Source: Myoxocephalus aenaeus
Taxonomy: Eukaryota; Chordata; Actinopteri; Perciformes; Cottidae
Direction of reading: 5' to 3'
Length of the DNA: 64,000 nucleotides
Assembly: GCA_038501785.1 (NCBI GenBank)
Contig: JBAMJR010000137.1
Coordinates: 4,282,001 to 4,346,000, forward strand
Shown here piece by piece: positions 13,973 to 32,614 of the stretch. Under the pieces are notes generated by a model. The model saw only the letters and a program-made list of their open reading frames with translations. It had not been told where the DNA came from and did not search any database. The translations under genes were made by a program, and so were the position numbers. Numbering within the stretch: the first letter of the stretch is position 1; each line of letters opens with the position of its first letter.

Positions 13973-16900
13973 TTTTGATAGTTTTTCAGGAGATCTTTCC
14001 GTCAGCGACTGCCTTGTGAGATCGAAGTACAGAGAACAAGTCAGCCGCTTGCCACTGAACCTGCCCCTGCCTGGCTTTCTCACTTGTTTTAGTTGGCACA
14101 TATACAGTACACTATATCCATCATAGTTATGCCGCTCTTTGGCTAGAGTTATGTGGAGGAAAACTAGTCAAAATAAAAAAGAAAGAAAGTAGGAAGATTT
14201 AATCTGATCAGTTCAACTTAATTTATAAATACTATTGTTTTACATTTATGGTATTTCTAGCTTTATCTCACAGTACCTCACACTCTGATACACTGAGTTA
14301 TTGTCATGCGCGGACAAGCCACGGACATGAAACACTGGGGGTTGATAGCTGAAACAGGGTTGAATTATGGTGCCGTCTGCACATAGCTAAAACATATATT
14401 TGAAGATTATGACTGTGACATATCATTATAAACTACTACAAAGTTATTTATTCGGCTGTAAAGTAGTCAATGAACATTTGAATGAGCTCAACGAAAAGTG
14501 ACATTGTGACACTGCAGTAGTAATTTAGCCACAGTGTCACTCTTAAACACACTGTGCAAAAAAGGCTGCGTTTCTGATAATAGAGCACACATTTTACTGT
14601 CACATTTTGACTATTTGAGAGGAAACAAGCATGCAGTTTAACATTTGTAGAAGTAGAAACATTCAGTATTTCAATAATACAGACTGAGAAACGTCCATCC
14701 ACACAGAGAAAGCACAGCAACCCTTCCACACTGAGCATACACTTGCATATAAACATACAGTGCTTTGTAAAGGCTGCCTCTATCTAGTTTCTCAATGAAT
14801 ACACATCAGCAGCGTTGGCCACTCTTTGGCTGTGAGTGATGTCATTGTCAGCTACCTCATGTTGCTTTGACAGCTCCTAATCACACGTCTTGTGTTGTGG
14901 GGACTAGCCATTCAACATTGCAACAACACTGCTTCTTCTATCTGTCAATCACTGTCAGTGGGTGATACTTTCCCTGGGGTGTGTTGTCTATCAGGACAGG
15001 GCCGGTCACTGTGTTCACATGTGGCCCATCCACCTTTTTTAGATTGATACCATACAAACCTGACTGGCCCTTCACTCTTTCTCTTTTTCCCCCTCACTTC
15101 AGTTTGGCTCCATCAGACATCAAGAACAGGCTGCTGGCCTTGTATTGACAATGCAACATGATTCAAACAAAAAACAAAAAGTCTTTCTACCTTCTCTTTT
15201 TTTTCAGAAAGTGGGATCAATATATTGTGCAGCAGAAGTTGCTCCCACAAAGGCAAGAATATGTAAACTTTTGTTTTACACCCTCTGTCTTTGGAAAAAA
15301 AGAAACTTCAAATAGAGGATACATCAAACAGAGAACCAGAACACTTTGATCTCACTCTGAATGCAATGAAGTTACGTTGCATTAAAATTTAAGAACTGGA
15401 CTTGAAAATAGAATACTGTAGAGAAACCTGTGTAGTAAAGATATTGAAAGGAATATTGTACAGTACCTTTGGAGAAGGCAATATTCAATAAAACCCACTC
15501 ATCTTCACATGATGATCTGAATACATTTGACTTCCATACTAATTGTATATTGCTGGAAGGCAATGGCTAACAAACTGTTTTTTTTTTTAAGTCGTCATTC
15601 ACTTTAAGTGTAGAAGACAACAAAAAGAAAAGAGGTTGGACATCCACAGAAGTGATGGACGCAACCATGTTCTCACCTCTGCTGTTTGCAGCAGGCATCA
15701 ATAAGCTCTGACAAATGACCATGGCAGGCAAGACGGTGTAATTTACCACTGATTAAACAGCATGGCTCTCAACGGAGAGCCAAGGTTCACACAGTTAACA
15801 CAACTCATCTTTATGCAAGCATATTTTATTACCTTACACGGGTGGCATGTCCCAGCTGCAAACACAAGTAAATACAGCTCCTTGTTCTGTCAACGTGATA
15901 TAGTATATATTGCAATGATTATAACAACACACAACATCTGCAGTGATGTGAATATGCTAAAGATAATACTAGATAGTGTGTCTTTTTTTCGTCCTGGAGA
16001 GTAAATCAATTGTCCATTAGCTGAGATACATAAACAACATTAGAAAATGCTATGATAAAAACAGGAATACCTGAATATCTTAATTTGAATCAATATTTTA
16101 CTGCTTTTTCCTTTTTAAATGTAATTGTGCAAAAAGACATTGGTGACACATTTACATATGTAAATCAATTGTTCTTGTAAAATATGAATAGATAAATTAC
16201 AGCTAGTCCTCCACTGCCCTGCGTACAACTGCGAAGGTGAAACGCAGGACAGGCAGACTAACTGTATGAAGTTTACAGCTGTTAACATATCTGAAAATTA
16301 TTAAGTTTGGAGGTGGGTCTATATTTGGGGTGGGGATCTTTTCCATTAGGGGGTGATTAAATAATGATAAGCTTGTGAATATTTACTGTGATATTACAGT
16401 GAATGTAGCATGTGACCCACTTTAGACGTTCACATCTGAAAAGGATAAACCCTTTGATAATTCTTTGACTGCAGACACTATTTGACAGTCAGTTTTGGGT
16501 AATGAAATATGCTTCTCCCCTGTTTTCCCCTTCCCATGTTAGTTCTGTTGCTTGTGTTAGGCCATGAGATGTGCAGTCGGAGGTAAATGTGACTGAGTGA
16601 TGTGTAATATAATCTCTTGGACATATCGAGAGGACGTTATTGCAGAAGAGGATATGGGGGCTGCCTCATGAAACATTTATCTGGGAAGAGTGGCGCAGCG
16701 ATGGCAGAGAGATGGAGTGACAGAATGGAATGAGGTAGAAACGGGAGAATAACAAGGAAAGTGTTTGTATGTGTGTCTGTTCGTGTTCCTGTCTCTCAGT
16801 CATCCCGCTACGGGTAAACGTATAAGGATACTATGAAAAACATACATATTTTTGCCACCGCAAACCTTAATTTACATTGAAAATCAACAGTCCTATAACC

Positions 16901-19635
16901 AGTGGACAAGTACATCACCAGATGTTGCAAACATATCCCCATCACACATTCAGTTTTAAACATGCTTTGAGAGCTTAGAGAGGCTTTGAGTGTGATAACT
17001 CTTAACAAAAACCCCGCGGCTGAGCTCTGACACAAAGCTTATAATCTAGCCAAGTGTTCCAGTGGTCAAATTGAGCTCCATCACTGAGCAGCAAACTGAG
17101 CTCTGGACATGTTCTGTTCAACAGTCCCTTATTTCATTCTTAGTATGTGAAAGGAGATCTTTAAATGGGGTCTAATGCAATATACTAAGAGTTCCTCAAC
17201 TAATGTCATTGACTGTAGACATTTTAACGTGAAAAAACTAAAATCCTGTTAATTGATTTATTTACTTGTTAATGGACATGTACAGTAAATTGATGTTAAA
17301 TAGATATGTATGGCTCCTGCTTTCGGTCCGAAACTTAGAACTAGCAATTACGTCAACAAGTTACTGATACATCATACAGTGCAAGACATTGCAGCTGGGA
17401 GAGTACCCATAAAGTCATTTCCAGTGATGAACAACACTTTGAATTCCCCAGGGGAAACAATTTTGATGATTTGTTTTGATTAATTAAATTGAATCCAGAA
17501 ATATCAAATATTTGCTTGGTTCCAATCTCTCAAATGTGAGAACCTGTTAATCAGGAAATGAATGAGCAATTTAACCATCACCTAAGCCTTCATGGCTAAG
17601 ACTAAACAAAAGATTAATGAATCAAGAAAAATAATATACTGGATATTTGATAATGATTTTTTTTTTGTTGCATCTCTACTTATTTCACCTAATAAAGATG
17701 GCATCAGATATTTATCTCATTCTAAAATCTGTTAGTCTCTATTAACTTGGTTCTTTTTCCAGTGTAGACTCGGATCTTTAAATTTACGACTGTGGGCAAA
17801 GGACCATGGGAATGACTCCCAGCAACTCTTGGTCGTGCTGGCCTGCTGTGGTGCTTCAGGGCTGGATCTTCAGATGCTGACAGACACCAGAGCCTAGTGG
17901 GAGCCTGGTGGAGTGGCCTCTCTCAGAAGGAGGAAAGCTGCTCCCACCCAGACAAGGTCATGCTGGCCTCTTGTCATTATCCTCTGTACATACAGGGAAA
18001 AAGCATTCCTATCCAGCAGCCATTAGTGCCAGGCAGAGACCAATTACCAGGCAAAGGGCAAACAGTAAGCGGACATGAATGAAGCCAGACAGGTCAAAGC
18101 GGTCATACATAGCAAAGGTCAGTGTTGTCATAATTTCAGACAAGTTAAAGTTGTAAATAGCTCCCCTGATAAATACATGAGCAAGAAGGGTTAAATTAAG
18201 TACACATTTCCTGAGTGCAATACATGCTGTCCATTAGGGATCGTTGCTGTTGTAGAAGAGCATTATTGCCATTATCTGAATTGTCTTTCTCTAATCTCCT
18301 TATTTGCATCAGCAATTTATCATACAGTAATGAGTTGAGGATCAATAAGGGTATTTTATTATCTCTATGAGGTTGATATTATCCTTGAATTCACAACAGA
18401 TCAAAGGTTATGTTAAGTAAACATTCTGAATTACTTAGAAATATCATTTACCCAGCATGAGTACCACCACTATTCACCATCCGTTTCCAACTCGTATATC
18501 AAGTCTTTCCCAGAGTGTATTGAGAATGAGATACAGGAAGTTCTGCAGAGTCGCTGTATACAGTATGTACTTTGAAGCAGTTATATCTCTCAAAAAATGT
18601 CCTCTGTCATGTACAAGTGTACTTGTAGTTTTCTTGCAGCTTTGAAAAATAAAGCACGTACTATTTGGCATGCAGTGCTTGGGGTCACCGAGGATCTTTA
18701 CTCCTGGCTGTAGAGAGCTGCAGAGAAATGCTGGTGTTTATCCCTACTCCTTCTTTCTTAACTATCCTGAAGTGATAAAACATGTCCAACCCATTCACAT
18801 CGAAAGGAACAACTCCAGTTTTACTCCTGCTGTTTCACAACTCTAATCCCGTCAACAGCAACGTGTTGTCACTGACGGGTTGTTGGTTTGCAGGATATTC
18901 CCCAGGTATTTGTTACTGTTTAGTCACATTGAAAAACATGCAAATGCAATGCAATTATGATCAACAATCTGTTTTCCATGTACATGCTGGGCTTACACTA
19001 TGCTCATATTTCCTAGAAGACCATCAAGACTAAAACTCCTATGCACAAACGCTGCACGCACCCTAGTTTTAAAGTTAGGTACAGTTATATTGAATATATC
19101 TCAATCATTGTCAAACTGCTCACACACACTGAAGTTTGATTTCCACAAATGGCTGTAGATGCGCTCTTAATCAACTATTTGCCGATACAGTTCATCCCTC
19201 TGTGTTAACCTGTCAATGGAAGAGATGGAGAAAAAATAATTTTGCGTTGTCAGAATCCTCCAGCAACACCAGAGTACAACCATTTCCGACCGGTTTGGTT
19301 CATATTAGCCCTCATAGTGTTTTTACATTGTTACACATGCACATGTAAACCATCATCAGCAGTAATATCACTATCATCTCCTCAGAAAGGACATCAAGAC
19401 TGTTTTTATTTAATAGCGCTCTTATGAAACTGTTACAAGGCTCATCACAATAAAGGATAATGTGGTTCAAAATGGAAAGAATGGGCACTATTCATTGCCT
19501 TTATAATACATATTGAAGTCAGTTGGGCTTCTAACAGCCAGGAGCAAAGATCCATTGAATTTACAAAAGTAGAACAGGTCAGTACACTGATTCTTCTTGC
19601 ATTTAGATTGTTGTATATAATGTAATGTAAAATGT
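13972..19635. other. intergenic, nothing recognised as a gene
   Basis: AT-rich single-copy-looking DNA. A 16-bp perfect palindrome ATTTACATATGTAAAT is at 16150-16165, resembling a paired POU/octamer-like site. No coding frame is convincing. Confidence 0.5.
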
Positions 19636-19800
19636 TATAGTCAGTTTTAATTATTTAGCCCAATATCACAAATCACAAATTTGTCTCAAAGGGCTTTCTG
19701 TACGATCTCTGACCTTTGCTTCGGTTCAGAAAAAAATCACCCCAAAGTCCCTTTAACCTGGAAAAAATGGAAGGAACCTCAGGAAGTCTCTTATCAGCGT
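19636..19800. repeat. dispersed fish repeat fragment (LINE-tail-like)
   Basis: The sequence around AGCCCAATATCACAAATCAC, CTCAAAGGGCTTTCTGTACG and GGAACCTCAGGAAG matches, from memory, a very common teleost repeat that includes TATAGCCCAATATCACAAAT and AGAAACCTCAGGAAGAGC. It is probably the 3' region of a non-LTR element. The family and exact ends cannot be fixed here. Confidence 0.5.
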
Positions 19801-22439
19801 GTACACACAAAAAAAACATCCACACTTTGTACATTTTTATATAAACTAAAAAGAATAATTTAAATAATTGTGTGTAAAAGATCAATTACCACACAACTAT
19901 AACATACACTGAACAAAACCATGTTTGCATGTTCTGAAGTTCATAAAACAACTGGCATATGCTTCTGTGCATATGCATCAATAATACTTCTGGCCTCCCT
20001 GGTTTGATGTCAAAGGATTAAACATCAAGTGTGAACGTCGGTTTGGACAGAGGGAGATTATCTACAAGAAAGAGGGACCAAATTCCACAAATGTGTTATC
20101 TTTATGCATTTGGTAAATGTTCATCCCCTCTTTAGTGTTAGACGTGTACTAGAAATGTTCACACACCACCATCCACTCTGCACTTTCATGCCACACAGGG
20201 GTGATCAGCTGGAGGAAATCAAGCCCCTCTCTAAATTTCCTCTCAACTGATTAAGATAAACTGCTTTTCAGCCATGGTTACCCCCCCAACCAATCAATTA
20301 AAGTAATCAATTAAAGGCCTGCCGGCTGAGCCTCTGGTAATTGAGGGTTGAATAAACACAGGCTGCACAGATACTGATGATAAAGCCGTAACAAAACCAT
20401 GGGCATGAGAAAGGGAATTTCTTGTCAATTGTAAGATATCTAAGGAAAGCTAGGTATAGTTATTTATTTCATGAACCCAGTGCAGTCCAGGCTGTTTATC
20501 CCGCGCTGCCAGAGATTCTGCCCTAGCACGTTAAATATTGAATAAAATCATCAGCCAGGGCTTTCCAATTGGCTGTCGTTACCCTATTTGAAAAAAGTGC
20601 CAGTAGAATTCAAACATGGCACTGTGTTCCAGCGTGTCCTCAAGTGAAAACAAATCCTCAGAGGAAGGCGAAAGAGACTCTTTGGGCAGGCTTGGCCTCC
20701 TCACTGCTGGCTTCAGGTCCAAGAGGTGAGAGGGTCCGTACTTCAGGGATTCCACACACACCCACACAGGGCTCGCATTTACTTAAATATACGTTTTATC
20801 TGTCTTCTATTTGGTAATTTAAATTCATCTTTGATTCACAGACATGGCAAAATTGGCTCATCAAGGTAAATAAGTATTTTGGTATAAGCTGAAATTATTC
20901 ACCCCACACCCCAAAAAAAACAAGTTAGAAAATTGTTGAAACTCATTACTTTTTTTTGCCGCATTAATGCTCCACCAAATGTGTTTACTTTTTCTTTCTT
21001 TTTTTACTTTTCTCGCAGGAGCACAAGCATGCTGTCCATTTGGTTTGAATCTTCTTTTGTTGAGGTCCGGTGACTGTAAGTCTGAAACTCATGACTTTGT
21101 GAGGTGCTTGTCTGCTGGACTTTTACTAGAGAGGAGAGACATTAGAGACGGGGTGATAGGTCCTTGTTTAAGATTTGTGTGACCCCGCTTCTTTTTCTTT
21201 ATGAGGTCACAATTTATGTGTGCACTGTTGGAGCGCGGATCTAATAACTGGTTGTTCGTGAAGTCAGCTTCCACGTTTTGATGACACACACAACATGTGG
21301 TCTGGATTCTGTGTGTAAGAGGAAAACTGGAGTTCAGACATCTTTTCAGTTTATTTGTAATACAAATAATGCAAACACAAAATTGTACAAAAGCATGATA
21401 TTTAACATGAAACTGCAATCTTCTCAAACACGCGTCAGGGTGTAAAAATCATTGGAGACAAGTCTCCTCCTTTTCTAACAACAGTGATACTGTGGGTATG
21501 GACTGTACTTCGTGCATAAAGGAAAGTGCTATGCCTGCTCCAGCTCATTATCTAACAGCCACATAACACAATTTAACATTTCCTTTGTGTTCAGGGACAC
21601 CACGGCAATTAGCTAACAAGTGGGTCATCCATTAACCAGGCCCACGGCCCTGGGAGAGATATACGCCTCCAGGGCAACACTCAACAATTCTCTGTAATAG
21701 AATGGCTAAGAGAGAGAGTCCATTAGTAAACATTTAGGAAATCAGTGAGAAGGCAGGTCTCCACGGGTAATTATATTACTGGTTATTTACAACTAATACA
21801 CTCTGCACTCTATTGTATTTAAAAAAGATATATATTTTTGTTTCATGATGTTGTTTAAAACTTTGCTCTTCTTCCATTTGCAGGTTCACATTAATGAACC
21901 AGGAGGTCATAAATAGAGGTTTGTTGCCTCTTAGATTTAGACTGATGGTGCTCAAGCCCCTGAGCCTTCGTATACAATTTTAACTGAAACAGGATCCTCG
22001 CCTTTCACTTTTTTGAATGACATGAATAATGAAAGTCTGTTGATTTTTCAGAGATTGCAATTATATGATCATGCAGTCAGAGGATGGAGACGGCTCTGTT
22101 GACGAGCCCAACTCAAAACTTAAAAGACTCTTGGAGGCGTCCTGCTATTGACGTCCTCCTTCACTGTGATTCTATTCTCTCAGACCCAAGCTGGAGACGT
22201 ACACAAAGAATAGGCCCCACTGTTGGGCCGACTGATCTCAACAGCCATGATTCAGTATGGACACCCTTTTGAAATAGTTGACTTCAAAATAAATACTTAA
22301 TGCAGCGGGCTTTTTCTGATGAAATAATTCATTGAACACACTAACATTTGTAATAGCTAACCAGACCCTCACAAGAGTAAGACTCAAGGTTGATCAATAG
22401 AGGCCTTAGGGGTTTTATTTTCTGTTCCTTGATCAAGGC

Positions 22440-22680
22440 TGTCAGATTAGTATAGGTACAGTGTAAATAGGACTGCTCCTTGAGCATAGGCGGCAGCTCT
22501 GCAGCACAGGTTGGAGCACCGCTCCCTCATTAATATGATTAGGAAAACAGCCTTCGGGCAGTGAAGATGCAGAGCAGCCAACACCGAGACTCTGTGGATA
22601 CCAACAACAGTACAGCGGCACAATGGCAGTGTCAGAGGGTTTTTCATGGCACCTTTTTTGCATCATCTAATCTGAACAGA
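22440..22680. promoter_or_regulatory. candidate cis-regulatory block
   Basis: Repeat-free, higher-GC stretch with homeodomain-like CATTAATATGATTAG near 22530 and GCATCATCTAATC near 22662. Composition only; no direct evidence of function. Confidence 0.2.
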
Positions 22681-24429
22681 ATGTATAAAGAGTGCACAAA
22701 AAAAAGACATTTCACTGCCCATGACCCAGACTGAGATGTTATTCCTTTAAAGCCGTAATTGGTTGATGTTTGCTGGTTTGTGGTGTAATTTGCAAACTAC
22801 GTAAAGGTTTAGACACTGAAATCTAGCAAATTCATATTTTAGAAAGGTTTTTGATTTTGTGAAGAAAAAAAATTGTGAACAGCATTGTTTAATGAGTTTT
22901 GTCTTGGCAAGACAGTTCTATTTCTGTGTGTCTACACCCACCCACTCACCAAGCCAATCTCTTTCACAGGATTAACTAAGATCTTACACGTCGTGAAGCC
23001 TGTGTCATATCAGTTTCAGGGTGTTAGAGGTGGAAATGAGGGACATCTTTTACCCGTTTTGTATGCTTCATTAATTTTTTAGAAATTAGCAACGTTGGGA
23101 AACGTTTTTTTCTTTTCTTTTCAAAGGTTAGGGGGTGAAATTAAGTGAAATTTGAGTGATAATTGATCACACAATAATTGATTAGTGGTAGTAATGCATC
23201 ATTTCTCAAACCTGACACGGTTTTAGCTTCTTTTTTTTTTTCACAGTGGCTGTCATCAAGTGAGTAATTATCAATGGTCCGTGTGTCATAAGCCAGGAAG
23301 GATAGTGACACTTCTACTGATCTATTTATCTTTTAGTGCCGATGATATCTCCCTCTCGGCTTCAGAAACAGGTTGTCACCTCCTCAATCCAACAGACAGA
23401 CAACACAAGTGTTATTAGTATGTGTTCCATATTCAGCAAAATAGGTGAAAGTGAAAATGGGCCTTACTGCTTTACATATGGAAAATATTGTTGATGATAA
23501 TAACCAACAATGTAATGGTATTCCAGGGATACGATTAAAATAACTTTTTTATGATTGGATTGAAATACTGTTCCAATTTAAGTGAACATGAGTTTCTTTA
23601 AATAAAAAGTTGCGGCCTCCAACAATATAAAACCAATCGTAATTATTGTTTTGTTGTTTGAGCTGGATGGCAGTTTCTCTGGCTCCTGGCAAAGTTGATT
23701 TTGATTGAACGTTTTATTTATATATTTTTTCTTGCTTTAGTAAAATATTTAATATTTCCCTCTTGTACAAGAGAGTAGTAAGCTTCTTTTTACCCTAACC
23801 ATAATGCATAACTCAACTAACTTACATTCCAGGAGCTTACGTGTTTCATGTAAAATCACACAACTTGTGCTTTGCATTGGGGCTTCACTGAAGGTTTATG
23901 AATAAAACTGCCTTTCCTAAGTACTTGTGTGATCCAAAAGACAAAAAATAAATTGTGCTTTGTCACAAATGAATGTCTTACATGAGTTAAATTACCTTAG
24001 ATTTATAAAGATGCACATCATTTGTGCTGTATATTAGTCAAAGTATGTATTTCTACAGAAGATGATATGAAAAGTGTAGAGATGCTGTGGTTGATCTCCT
24101 TTTGTTTGCCTTGAGAGGCAACTATCTGAAGACCTTGAGGAGCAGATGAGATCTTATTGTACGCAAGTGTCTGAGATTATGGTGGTGTATCCAGTACCAT
24201 AGATAGCCAGTAGATGGTACTCTACTGTGGGGCTAAGCAGGAACATGGTAATGCACACTGTTGGTGTGAAAAAAGGATAAGGAATCCTGAACCATATAAA
24301 CTATCACAAGGCCATTAAATTAAGCACATTTAAGGATATTCTTAAAGAACTGCTGCAATGCCACACAATGCATATCTGTGATTGTTACAGAATATATTAT
24401 GGGCGGTGGAAGCATTTGCAAAAATCTTA

Positions 24430-24880
24430 GACCAGAAAAGTTCAGAGCCAGTTTATGTGGAGGTGGGTGTATTGCTCCATTCCTGTCCAGGTTGTGTTCA
24501 ACAGACAACAGAAGATGGCTCGTGGCCGGCTCCCTGTCTGCAAGCATGTTAGGTGCAGGTCACTTTGGTGGGTGATGGGAAAAGCCAGATTACCCCTGTC
24601 TAAAAGCAGGCGACAATGCAGCCCGGTGCTTTGTTTCCCCGTTTTCAAAGACATTTGTTCTTTGATAAGGCACCGGAAACAGTTGGTGACATGCTGGTGG
24701 GAACCTATGGAAAAGAATACACTTTCTATCAATTGTGTTTTCCTTATCCCCTGGTGGTTTGCTGGGTGTGGGAATAAGCACCATTCTGGGCACTGCTGCT
24801 CTGAGATAGCATTCACAGACCAGAGCAGAAGAACGGGCTGCATTCAGCCTGGGGAACCAGGGGCCCTACGCTGCAGAATT
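24430..24880. promoter_or_regulatory. candidate enhancer with several GATA motifs
   Basis: The block contains TGATAA (24663-24668), CTTATC (24743-24748) and AGATAG (24804-24809), together with CAATTG and CAGTTG E-box-like sites, in balanced repeat-free sequence. Sox6 has known roles in erythroid cells where GATA factors act, so a GATA-bound sox6 enhancer is a reasonable but unproven guess. Confidence 0.22.
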
Positions 24881-25408
24881 GTACACAGGGATGGACAATG
24901 TACACTATCTTTGGTTGGGACACAAAGAACCCAGGAAAGATTTTATTGAAATGTTTGGCAGGTCTTGTTTCCAGACTCTTTTTCTCTTTTTCTCTCTTGC
25001 TTGCTCGGCCTCTCTATTTACTTGCTTCCTTCTTGTTGCAGCAATTTCATTACGTATGAATTATTTAATTGAATTATTTTTAATAACTCACTAATGGCAG
25101 ATAGACTAGTAGCTACTCCACGCTCTCTTTTCCTGTCACTGTCTCTCCCTCTCACACCTATGTATCCACACTTTTTCCTTGATATTCTCACTTACGCACC
25201 TCACCCTCCGTGTCCGTGCATGCAGGCACTCCGCCCTATTTCTATCACTGCATTTGTGAAAAGCATGGCACGTAGTAAAGTCTAAAAATACAAATACACA
25301 TTTGTGTCGCACATGCTCTGAAAAAAGCAGCAACACATTGTTGTTGATATTGATATAATTGTTAATAATTGGCATTTCAGTGTGCTGAATGTCTTCACTG
25401 ATTGGTGA

Positions 25409-26200
25409 TCTATTCAGTGCAGGAGCCCATCACTTATTGATCCGTATCTGTCCTACTGTGCTGAGGTATGGGGAAATGCATACAAAAGCACTATACAAAA
25501 GATTTGCACATTACAAAAAAGGGTCATAAGGATGATTCATCATGCTGGCTACCTTGACCATACTAATTCCCTGTTTTTAAAATCTGGTATTTTAAAGTTT
25601 AAGGACCTCGTTGATTTCAAAATTGGTCAAATTATGTTTAAAGCCTTTAACAACGAGTTACCAGGCAACATTCAATTGATGTTCATGTTAAGAGAGGGAA
25701 CATACAATTTAAGAGGGAATTTTAACTTTAAACAGCCAACCATCCACACAAATCTGAAAAGTATGTGCATCTCTGTTTATGGTGTGAAACTGTGGAACAA
25801 ATTAGACGAGGACAAACAAATGTGCATTAACTTGGGACAATTCAAACATAAGTTCAGGCAGTCTCTCTTGGTCGGATATCGGGAACTGGACTGGTAATTT
25901 TTTAATTTTTATTCTTGGCATTGTATGTTTTTTAAGTAGGGCTCTATTTTATTTTATTTCATATTAAAGATTAAATGTTTTAAATGTTAAGATTTATTAT
26001 TATTATTACTTCTTTTTTTTTCTCTCTTTCTAATTTTTTGTGTGTTATTATATGATAAGTTAAGGGGGGCTGAACTTGATAAGCCTCGCTTCTTTCAGCC
26101 CCTTCTTGAACTTGCACAACATTTCTTTCATTTTGTATTACTTGGTGTGCTGTCTGTTTTGTGTTTGTTTGAGAGAAATAAAAAAAAAAAAAAAAAAAAA
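25409..26200 (+). mobile_element. 5'-truncated non-LTR retrotransposon with poly(A) tail
   Basis: An open frame runs from about 25409 to a stop at 25897. It reads LIDPYLSYCAEVWGNAYKST, then LQKRVIRMIHHAGYLDHTN, LKFKDLVDFKIGQIMFKAFN and SMCISVYGVKLWNKLDE. This is the segment after the reverse-transcriptase catalytic core, near the C-terminus, seen in many fish LINE copies (PYLxYCxEVWGN is the family hallmark). About 280 nt of 3' UTR follow, then AATAAA merging into a 20-nt A run at 26181-26200. The reverse-transcriptase catalytic core and endonuclease are absent, so the copy is dead on arrival. The frame is unbroken, suggesting a fairly young insertion. Target-site duplications were not resolved. 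Confidence 0.85.
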
Positions 26201-31446
<5,246 letters not shown>

Positions 31447-31449
31447 GCT

Positions 31450-32395
31450 CATGGCGTAAACGACATGAAAGCATGGATCCTTCCTGCCTTGTATCAACGG
31501 TTCAGGCTGGTGGTGGGGATATTTTCTTGGCACACTTTGGGCCCCTTTTTTTTTTTTTTTCATAGGTATGGAATAGAAAAGACCTTAAAATGTGTGATTT
31601 TTATTTTTTACAGAGGCTCTTTGTCTTAGTTGAAGTGCCTAATTAGTAAACAGGACATCCTTGTTTCAAATACCAGCAGCGCATCCTAAGGATATTGTAG
31701 TCTTCTTCTTTTTTTACAAATATTTTTATTGTTGTCTTTTCCACAATGCACAGACAAACACAAAGACAGAACAGAACAAAACAAAACAAAACAAGGCACC
31801 AAACAAATAACATATAGGCATTTCAGATAGAGAGATCAATGGCATGTTCTTTTTTTGTTAGGTGTTACTGACTGTTCCTCAACAGAGAACCTAACAAATA
31901 ACAGTAGAGGGTGACAGATATGCATATGCACAGATAGATACTTTGGGCCCCTTAGTACCAACTGAGCATGGTTTAAACGCCACGGCCTACCTGAGGATTG
32001 TTGCTGACCATGTGCATCCCTTTATGACCAGTGTCCCCATCTTCTGATGGCTACTTCCAGCAGGATGATGCACCATGTCAAGCTGTAAGTATCTCAAACT
32101 GGTTTCTTGTACATGACAATGAGTTGCCTGTACTCCAATGGCCTCCACATCACCAGGTCTCAATCCAATAGAGCACCTTTGGGATGTGGTGGAATGGGAG
32201 ATTCACATCATCGATGTGCAGCCGACAAATCTGCAGCAAATACGTGATGCTATCATGCCAATATGGACCAAAATCTCAGCTTCGACGAATTATGGCAGTT
32301 CTGAAGGCAAAGAAAATAATAATAATAAAGCCAGACTATGAAAATATCACCAGTAAGTAACAAGCAAGGTGTACCTAAAGTGGCCGGGGAGAGTA
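31450..32395 (+). mobile_element. Tc1-like DNA transposon relic, interrupted
   Basis: From about 31450 the sequence follows a very common fish Tc1-like element: AAGCATGGATCCTTCCTGCC, TGTATCAACGGTTCAGGCTG, then TTGGCACACTTTGGGCCCCT. After an insertion it resumes at 31954 and includes the transposase C-terminal motif SPGLNPIEHLWDVVEWEI (32150-32203), the DDE-family E region, followed by QPTNLQQIRDAI. It ends with the inverted terminus AGGTGTACCTAAAGTGGCCG near 32367-32386. The 5' half, including the left terminus, is missing, and small deletions and stops make it inactive. Relative to the usual terminus the end has lost a few bases (consensus CCTAATAAAGTGG). Confidence 0.85.
31548..31939 (-). 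mobile_element. 392-bp retroposon nested in the Tc1-like relic, 14-bp TSD
   Basis: The direct repeat ACTTTGGGCCCCTT occurs at 31534-31547 and again at 31940-31953, and removing one copy plus the insert restores the continuous Tc1-like sequence. The insert begins with a T run (31548-31560) on the plus strand, so it is a minus-strand copy ending in poly(A). This is the signature of LINE-driven target-primed insertion. Internally it contains TTTTTATTGTTGTCTTTTCC and an AACAAAACAAAACAAAAC stretch resembling a fish L1-type 3' UTR. No coding frame remains. Confidence 0.85.

Positions 32396-32402
<7 letters not shown>

Positions 32403-32489
<87 letters not shown>
32403..32489. repeat. compound (AT)n(AC)n microsatellite
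   Basis: AT tract 32403-32426 then AC tract 32427-32489, beginning eight bases after the Tc1-like terminus. It is the reverse complement in type of the tract at 31302-31446. Confidence 0.97.
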
Positions 32490-32491
<2 letters not shown>

Positions 32492-32589
32492 CACTTAATG
32501 CTAGAAATCTTGTCAAAGGTGATGCAGAGATGCCTGAAGAAAAGCAGAGGTACACACGTACATACTAACACATACTGAACGGATGGACA

Positions 32590-32614
32590 GACACACACAC
32601 ACACACACACACAC
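32590..32614. repeat. (AC)n microsatellite
   Basis: About 12 AC units. Confidence 0.95.

Larger units (their letters stand above)
19801..25408. other. intergenic with candidate conserved blocks
   Basis: No gene is recognised. The balanced-composition stretches 22440-22680 and 24430-24880 stand out from the AT-rich background and are listed as candidate regulatory elements. Long overlapping frames at 24455-24949 (plus) and 24843-24442 (minus) lie in the latter, show no domain, and are best read as a side effect of its balanced composition. Confidence 0.45.

Noticed and set aside
24442..24949. Overlapping plus (164 aa) and minus (133 aa) open frames
   Set aside because: Both strands open at once is a composition effect. 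Neither shows a recognisable domain; treated as a candidate regulatory block instead.
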